Notes under the pieces: generated by a model
The model's database searches: none
What the model saw: the letters and a program-made list of their open reading frames with translations, nothing else
What the model was told of the DNA's origin: nothing
Assembly (NCBI GenBank): GCA_937975585.1
Contig: CALJUC010000026.1
Span: 1-10,612 of the forward strand
DNA from: an uncultured Moraxella sp.
Lineage (GTDB): Bacteria; Pseudomonadota; Gammaproteobacteria; Pseudomonadales; Moraxellaceae
Length of the DNA stretch: 10,612 nt
Direction: 5' to 3'
Program-made: the position numbers and the translations under genes
Shown here: positions 6,366-10,612 of the stretch, piece by piece
Layout: every line of letters starts with the position of its first letter
Position numbering within the stretch: the stretch's first letter is position 1

Positions 6366-7334
6366 CTATTTTTTGACCATGGGCAATTTGCTATTTTCCA
6401 ATTTTAGTAACGCATCGGGTAACTTGTCGATAGCGGTATTAACCATTACTTGTGCAGCATGGGCAAAGCCCAATTTCTCTGCCAATGTCGGCTTGGTACG
6501 CGTGTGTAATGCATACACTTGTTGCTCTGCCATCAGCGTCATTAAATAACTGTCTGATGTTGCCAACTCATCAACCAAATTGAGTTTTAGCGCGTCTTCA
6601 CCGTACCAATGTTCACCGGTCGCCACCTGATTTAAGTCAAGCTGTGGACGGTATTTGGTGACAAAATCTTGAAATAGCTGATGGGTTTCTTCCAGTTCTT
6701 GCTGGAATTTTTCTTTATCCTCTGGGGAATTTTTGCCGAACATGGTTACAGTACGTTTGTATTTGCCCGCGGTAAACACGTCGACATCAATGTCATGTTT
6801 TTCGAGTAATTCATGAAAGTTTGGCACTTGTGCCACCACGCCAATCGAACCCACCACCGCAAACGGTGCCGCCAAAATTCTATCCGCCACACACGCCATC
6901 ATATAGCCACCACTGGCCGCGATTTTATCCACACAGACGGTCAGGGTTAGTCCAGCATCCTTGATACGCGCCAGTTGTGCTGCCGCCAAACCATAGGCAT
7001 GCACCATACCACCACCCGACTCTAGGCGTATCACCACTTCATCGCCTTTGTTAGCTGTGGCTAAAATCACGCTGATTTCTTCGCGTAACTGGTGTACATG
7101 GCTTGCCTTGATATCGCCATGAAAGTCCAATACAAAGACATTGCGCTTATCCGCCTTGGCTTTCTTGCCCGCTTTGGCTTCTTTGGCCTTTTCCACAATC
7201 ATTTTTTTGAGCGAGGATTTGAGCGATTTTTTATCACCCATTTCTGCTAATAATTGATGTTTACGTTGGTCTTTTACTTTATTTAAATGGGTAATTTTGA
7301 GTTCGGTTGGTTGTTTGGCAGTTTGAAATAACAT
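6366..7334 (-). CDS. sohB: SohB-like S49 family serine peptidase without an N-terminal membrane anchor
   Basis: A signal-peptide-peptidase-A superfamily protease, 322 residues from the ATG at 7334. The S49 domain covers about 65-275: VFVLDFHGDI (66-75), RLESGGGMVHAYG (103-115), the nucleophile Ser141 in AASGGYMMACVAD, VGSIGVVAQ (161-169), the dyad lysine probably Lys193 in AGKYKRT, and TGEHWYGEDAL. It aligns by eye along its length with E. coli SohB, but the E. coli N-terminal transmembrane segment is missing: it begins MLFQTAKQPTELK and continues with a Lys-rich, probably helical stretch (about 35-65). A TTG 12 bases further upstream is also in frame, but GAGAG lies five bases before the ATG, so the ATG is preferred; a stop (TAA) lies just beyond. 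It would therefore be cytosolic or peripherally bound unless the start is mis-set. It diverges from aspS. Confidence 0.9.
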   Translation of the reverse strand: MLFQTAKQPTELKITHLNKVKDQRKHQLLAEMGDKKSLKSSLKKMIVEKAKEAKAGKKAKADKRNVFVLDFHGDIKASHVHQLREEISVILATANKGDEVVIRLESGGGMVHAYGLAAAQLARIKDAGLTLTVCVDKIAASGGYMMACVADRILAAPFAVVGSIGVVAQVPNFHELLEKHDIDVDVFTAGKYKRTVTMFGKNSPEDKEKFQQELEETHQLFQDFVTKYRPQLDLNQVATGEHWYGEDALKLNLVDELATSDSYLMTLMAEQQVYALHTRTKPTLAEKLGFAHAAQVMVNTAIDKLPDALLKLENSKLPMVKK

Positions 7335-7410
7335 AGTCACTCTCAATGGTTATCTATCTAATAAAATTAAGCGATATTTTGACATACGCGAAAAATACGA
7401 CAATTTATCT

Positions 7411-7439
7411 GTTATGGCGTTGGTTGGTATTTTTTACAA
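7411..7439 (-). promoter_or_regulatory. Candidate sohB promoter
   Basis: On the minus strand, TTGTAA (7439-7434), 17 bases, CATAAC (7416-7411). A second -35-like TTGTCG (7403-7398) lies closer to the gene but lacks a -10 at good spacing. The sohB ATG is about 75 bases downstream. Confidence 0.4.
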
Positions 7440-7525
7440 GCCAAAACACGGATTTTTACAGCATTTATGATGATAATAAACGACCCGTTGACCGAGGCGT
7501 AAGATGCAAAAACTTAGGCCGAATA

Positions 7526-7554
7526 TTGTGTATTAAGGCCAAACAAGGCATAAT
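7526..7554 (+). promoter_or_regulatory. aspS promoter
   Basis: TTGTGT (7526-7531), 17 bases, CATAAT (7549-7554). Transcription would begin near 7561, giving a leader of about 40 bases. This rules against the in-frame TTG at 7561 as the aspS start. TTGACC at 7488-7493 is another -35-like hexamer but lacks a matching -10. Confidence 0.55.
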
Positions 7555-7599
7555 AGCCGTTTGATAAAAATTTCGTTTAAGAATTGGGATTGCTTCTCT

Positions 7600-9399
7600 A
7601 TGATGCGTACAAACTACTGCGGGCAAGTCACAGAACAACTGATTGACCAAACTATCACCGTTGCGGGCTGGGTTCACCGTCGCCGCGACCACGGTGGCGT
7701 GATTTTCTTGGATATGCGCGACCGTGAAGGGTTACTACAAGTGGTGATTGACCCTGATACCCCTGAAGCCTTTGCTACCGCTGATGCGGCACGCCCTGAA
7801 TACGTTCTACAAATCACTGGCCGCGTGCGTCAACGCTATGCCGGTACCGAAAACAAAAACATGGCAAGCGGTCAAGTTGAATTACTTGCTAAAGAAATCA
7901 CCACGATTGCAACCTCAGACACCCCACCGTTCCCATTGAATGATGAGTTCACCAACGTTTCTGAAGAATTGCGTTTAAAATACCGTTTCTTAGACATGCG
8001 CCGTCCTGAAATGCTAAACCGCATGCAGTTCCGCGCAAAAGCAACCTCTACTATTCGTCGCTTCCTAGATGATCACGGTTTCTTGGATGTTGAAACCCCA
8101 ATCTTGACCCGTGCGACCCCAGAAGGTGCGCGTGACTACCTAGTACCAAGCCGTGTATCGAACGGTGAATTTTACGCACTGCCACAGTCACCACAGCTAT
8201 TCAAACAGCTATTAATGGTAGCTGGTTTTGACCGTTACTACCAAATCGCGAAATGTTTCCGTGACGAAGACTTACGCGCCGATCGTCAACCAGAATTTAC
8301 CCAAATCGATATCGAAACGTCATTTCTTGATGACGAAGAAATCATGAACATCGCGGAAGATTTGACCAAAGACTTGTTCAAAACCATGATGAACATCGAC
8401 TTTGACACCTTCCCACGTATGACGTATGCCGATGCGATGAAGTACTACGCATCAGACAAACCAGACTTGCGTATTCCGCTAAAATTGGTTGACGTTGCGG
8501 ATATCATGCAAAACGTTGAATTCAAAGTATTCTCAGGCCCAGCCCAAGATCCAAAAGGCCGTGTGGCGGCGTTACGCGTACCAAACGGTAGCGAATTAAC
8601 GCGTAAACAAATCGAAGAATACACCAAGTTTGTTGGCATCTATGGCGCAAAAGGATTGGCGTATATCAAAGTTAATGACGTTAGCAACATCAATAACGGC
8701 GTTGACAAAGACTCAGGCCTACAATCACCCATCATCAAAAATATGACTGATGAGGTATTGGTTGAATTGGTAGCGCGTACCGAAGCGCAAACCGGTGATA
8801 TCATCTTCTTTGGTGCGGATAAAGCCAAAGTCGTCAATGATGCCATGGGTGCCTTACGTGTCAAAATCGGCCACGATATGAACCTATTCACCTGTGAATG
8901 GGCGCCATTATGGGTTGTTGACTTCCCAATGTTTGAAGAAACTGACGACGGCAAATGGACCTCAGTTCACCACCCATTCACCAAGCCAAAAGGCACGGTT
9001 GATGAGATGAAAAACAGCCCAGAAACCGCGCTGTCAATCGCCTATGACATGGTACTAAACGGTACTGAAATCGGTGGTGGTTCACTGCGTATCAATACTT
9101 TAGATATGCAAAAAGCCGTCTTTGAAGCATTAGGTATTGGTGAAATTGAGGCCGAAGAGAAATTTAGCTTCTTACTTAACGCATTGAAATACGGTGCACC
9201 GCCGCACGGTGGTTTGGCATTTGGTCTTGACCGTCTAATCATGTTAATGACAGGCGCAAGCTCAATCCGTGACGTGATTGCCTTCCCAAAAACCAAAACC
9301 GCAGAGTGTCCATTGACCGATGCTCCGGCACCAGTCGATACCAAGCAGCTGCGTGAATTGGGTCTACGTATCCGCGAAAAAGAGAAAAAAGCTGAGTAA
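7600..9399 (+). CDS. aspS: Aspartyl-tRNA synthetase, non-discriminating type (Asp/Asn)
   Basis: A class IIb synthetase that charges tRNA(Asp) with aspartate, 599 residues, normal for bacterial AspRS. The N-terminal OB-fold anticodon domain begins MMRTNYCG and holds GWVHRRRDHGG; His31 and Gly82 match the residues linked to relaxed tRNA recognition in Pseudomonas-type AspRS (E. coli has RRRDLGS). This predicts that it also charges tRNA(Asn), with GatCAB amidating the product. Catalytic motifs: TRATPEGARDYLVPSR, QSPQLFKQLLM, motif 2 FRDEDLRADRQPEFTQ, the bacterial GAD insert, and motif 3 GGLAFGLDRLIML near the C-terminus. The ATG at 7600 fits homologues starting MMRT (7603 would give MRT); GGGA (7586-7589) is the nearest ribosome site. 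The acyltransferase gene follows after 39 bases with no terminator. Confidence 0.97.
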   Translation: MMRTNYCGQVTEQLIDQTITVAGWVHRRRDHGGVIFLDMRDREGLLQVVIDPDTPEAFATADAARPEYVLQITGRVRQRYAGTENKNMASGQVELLAKEITTIATSDTPPFPLNDEFTNVSEELRLKYRFLDMRRPEMLNRMQFRAKATSTIRRFLDDHGFLDVETPILTRATPEGARDYLVPSRVSNGEFYALPQSPQLFKQLLMVAGFDRYYQIAKCFRDEDLRADRQPEFTQIDIETSFLDDEEIMNIAEDLTKDLFKTMMNIDFDTFPRMTYADAMKYYASDKPDLRIPLKLVDVADIMQNVEFKVFSGPAQDPKGRVAALRVPNGSELTRKQIEEYTKFVGIYGAKGLAYIKVNDVSNINNGVDKDSGLQSPIIKNMTDEVLVELVARTEAQTGDIIFFGADKAKVVNDAMGALRVKIGHDMNLFTCEWAPLWVVDFPMFEETDDGKWTSVHHPFTKPKGTVDEMKNSPETALSIAYDMVLNGTEIGGGSLRINTLDMQKAVFEALGIGEIEAEEKFSFLLNALKYGAPPHGGLAFGLDRLIMLMTGASSIRDVIAFPKTKTAECPLTDAPAPVDTKQLRELGLRIREKEKKAE

Positions 9400-9438
9400 C
9401 ACTCAACTGAGTGCGTGATTAACAGGTAAAACCCCGGG

Positions 9439-10302
9439 ATGAATCCTTACAAACTTCTACGCTATACACCAATATGGCTACTTAACCTATTGGCCTATGT
9501 CACAAGTTTTATGATAAGTTTTCGTCCCAATCATGGCACTTTGCGCACTATCGCTATCAATCTTTATTTAGTATATCCGCACCTTTCTTGTACGGATATC
9601 CGTCAACTGGCAAGAAAATCTTTGACCAAGCAACTGCTTAACATGGTTATATCTCTCAAAAGCTGGGCCATGCCACCGGCTTGGAGCATTAAACAGATTA
9701 AGCAAGTCCACAATCAGCAGATTCTATTAGACGCATTGGCCAATCCTAATGGGATGTTGGCTATCGTACCGCATTTGGGTGCATGGGAAATCATGAACCC
9801 ATGGCTCAATCAGTTTGGTTCGCCCACTATCTTATACAAACCCGTGAAAGGTAAATTGTCCAATGAGTTCGCCCTCGCTGGTCGTCAGCGCTTAAATGCG
9901 ACCTTGGTACCAACCGATGGTAGCGGCATCAAAGCCCTGCTTAAGACGTTAAAATCTGGTGGATTTAGCATTATCCTACCTGACCATGTGCCAGAACCAA
10001 GTGGTGGTGTGGTCGTGCCGTTTTTTGGTATTGAAACACTGAGCAGCACGCTTACCAGTAAACTTGCCAGCAAAACCCAGTGTAGTCTCGTGGGCCTCAC
10101 CTGTGTCCAACGTGCGAACGGTGATGGATTCGAAGTTTACTGTGATCAATTAGATGATCCTAATTTGTACAGCAAGGATATGTATATTGCGGTCAACGCA
10201 TTAAATCATGCAATGGAAAAGATGATTTCACGTTTTCCAGATGAATACATGTGGGGTTATAAGCGGTTTAAAGAAAGTCCTAATATACCGTATCCTTACT
10301 AA
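9439..10302 (+). CDS. LpxL/HtrB-family acyltransferase (lipid A or related lipid)
   Basis: A membrane-associated acyltransferase of the lipid A biosynthesis (LpxL/LpxM/HtrB) family, expected to add a secondary acyl chain at the inner face of the inner membrane. Its 287 residues are near or slightly below the usual 290-310. A hydrophobic N-terminal segment (about 11-27, PIWLLNLLAYVTSFMI) would anchor it. The catalytic HX4E motif is His112-Glu117 in PHLGAWE. Further family features are GRQRLNATLVP (148-158), IKALLKTLKSGG, IILPDHVPEPSGG (178-190) and FFGIETLSSTL, then a C-terminal MWGYKRFK. The exact substrate cannot be told from sequence. AGG (9424-9426) lies 12 bases before the ATG, and GGG directly abuts it. 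It lies 39 bases after aspS, across a small hairpin (CACTC/GAGTG, 9400-9413) without a T-run, so it is probably co-transcribed with aspS. Confidence 0.88.
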   Translation: MNPYKLLRYTPIWLLNLLAYVTSFMISFRPNHGTLRTIAINLYLVYPHLSCTDIRQLARKSLTKQLLNMVISLKSWAMPPAWSIKQIKQVHNQQILLDALANPNGMLAIVPHLGAWEIMNPWLNQFGSPTILYKPVKGKLSNEFALAGRQRLNATLVPTDGSGIKALLKTLKSGGFSIILPDHVPEPSGGVVVPFFGIETLSSTLTSKLASKTQCSLVGLTCVQRANGDGFEVYCDQLDDPNLYSKDMYIAVNALNHAMEKMISRFPDEYMWGYKRFKESPNIPYPY

Positions 10303-10416
10303 TATTAAGTTTAATAAGGATATTGTTTTCAGATGAGCATAATAACGATATTCTAATCCCTTGAATCATGATATTAGTCATAATTTAACCTACTTTCTAA
10401 TTCTTGGAGTACCCAC
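10303..10416. other. AT-rich spacer with a weak promoter candidate
   Basis: No ORF is supported here. A palindromic TATTAAGTTTAATA follows the acyltransferase stop but has no T-run, so no clear terminator. TTGTTT (10323-10328), 18 bases, GATATT (10347-10352) is a weak promoter candidate for the following gene. The spacer suggests that the glycosyltransferase is a separate transcription unit. Confidence 0.35.
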
Positions 10417-10612
10417 TTGAAAATTCTTCATACACTACATTGGGTTCAATTCGCTGGTACAGAAAAAGTTTGTGTCGACTTGTGCAATGAAATGAGTAAA
10501 GATCATGAGGTTTATCTATTAAGCAGTCTTGAAATTGCCAGTTATTTGGATTCTAAGGTAAATCTCATTGATTTTGATTTTGAGAGAAATCGGTATAATC
10601 TATTATTTTTAT
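10417..10612 (+). CDS. Glycosyltransferase (GT4-like), N-terminal part, runs off the window
   Basis: Opens with a TTG start, seven bases after a strong GGAG ribosome site (10406-10409), and stays open for 65 codons to the window edge. The translation begins KILHTLHWVQFAGTEKVC and continues DLCNEMSKDHEVYLLSS, the N-terminal Rossmann-type pattern of GT-B glycosyltransferases (KILh...GGaE..v..L...L...hev.ll), here with AGTEKV in place of GGxE. Donor-site motifs lie outside the window, so substrate and linkage are unknown. I count 60 G/C in 196 bases (about 31%), well below aspS (about 47% in a 60-base sample), and codons favour AT endings, which suggests horizontal acquisition as in lipooligosaccharide or capsule loci. 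The preceding acyltransferase fits a surface-glycolipid context. Confidence 0.75.
   Translation, partial: MKILHTLHWVQFAGTEKVCVDLCNEMSKDHEVYLLSSLEIASYLDSKVNLIDFDFERNRYNLLFL

Noticed and set aside
7347..7410. Hydrophobic 16-codon stretch (IVVFFAYVKISL) in another minus-strand frame upstream of sohB
   Set aside because: It is bounded closely by stops on both sides and too short to be a convincing lost SohB anchor.
7561..7599. N-terminal extension of AspRS from a TTG at 7561
   Set aside because: The predicted transcription start is about 7561, and homologues start at the MMRT or MRT positions (7600/7603).
10537..10545. Another GCCAGTTAT in the glycosyltransferase, like the purH leader element
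   Set aside because: A single short match inside coding sequence with no partner nearby; chance.

Overview
The window looks like a chromosomal stretch from a gammaproteobacterium of the Moraxellaceae, most likely Moraxella/Faucicola (osloensis-like). This is inferred from the moderate G+C, Acinetobacter/Moraxella-like PurH and AspRS proteins, and an AspRS with the His/Gly signature of Pseudomonas-type non-discriminating enzymes. No sequence search was possible, so genus is a judgement.

Layout. 1-298 is a structured leader before purH, with two terminator-like hairpins and a set of mutually complementary 8-9 base elements. purH (299-1879, +) makes the last two steps of IMP synthesis. It converges on a minus-strand group and shares a bidirectional terminator (1899-1931) with it. 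Reading leftward from about 5.9 kb, that group is a DUF1543 protein, a PIF1/RecD-like helicase with an acidic insert and an HTH-like tail, and a GAPDH-superfamily dehydrogenase closest by eye to Epd/GapB. 5846-6365 holds no intact gene. It carries short AT-rich direct repeats and what reads as the remnant of a small exported SH3b-like protein, broken by two in-frame TGA codons. sohB (minus) follows, then a divergent promoter region, then aspS (+), a short gap, an LpxL/HtrB-family acyltransferase (+), an AT-rich spacer and the start of a glycosyltransferase (+) that runs off the window.

How the genes relate. purH and aspS are core housekeeping genes. The acyltransferase and glycosyltransferase suggest that a lipooligosaccharide or other surface-glycan locus begins at the right edge, where G+C drops to about 31%. 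The minus-strand DUF1543-helicase-dehydrogenase series may be partly co-transcribed, but the helicase has its own plausible promoter. No phage, IS, CRISPR, tRNA or rRNA was seen. No clearly new multi-gene system is evident. The items most worth a second look are the purH leader, the SH3b-like remnant, the repeats beside it, the anchorless SohB and the edge glycan locus.
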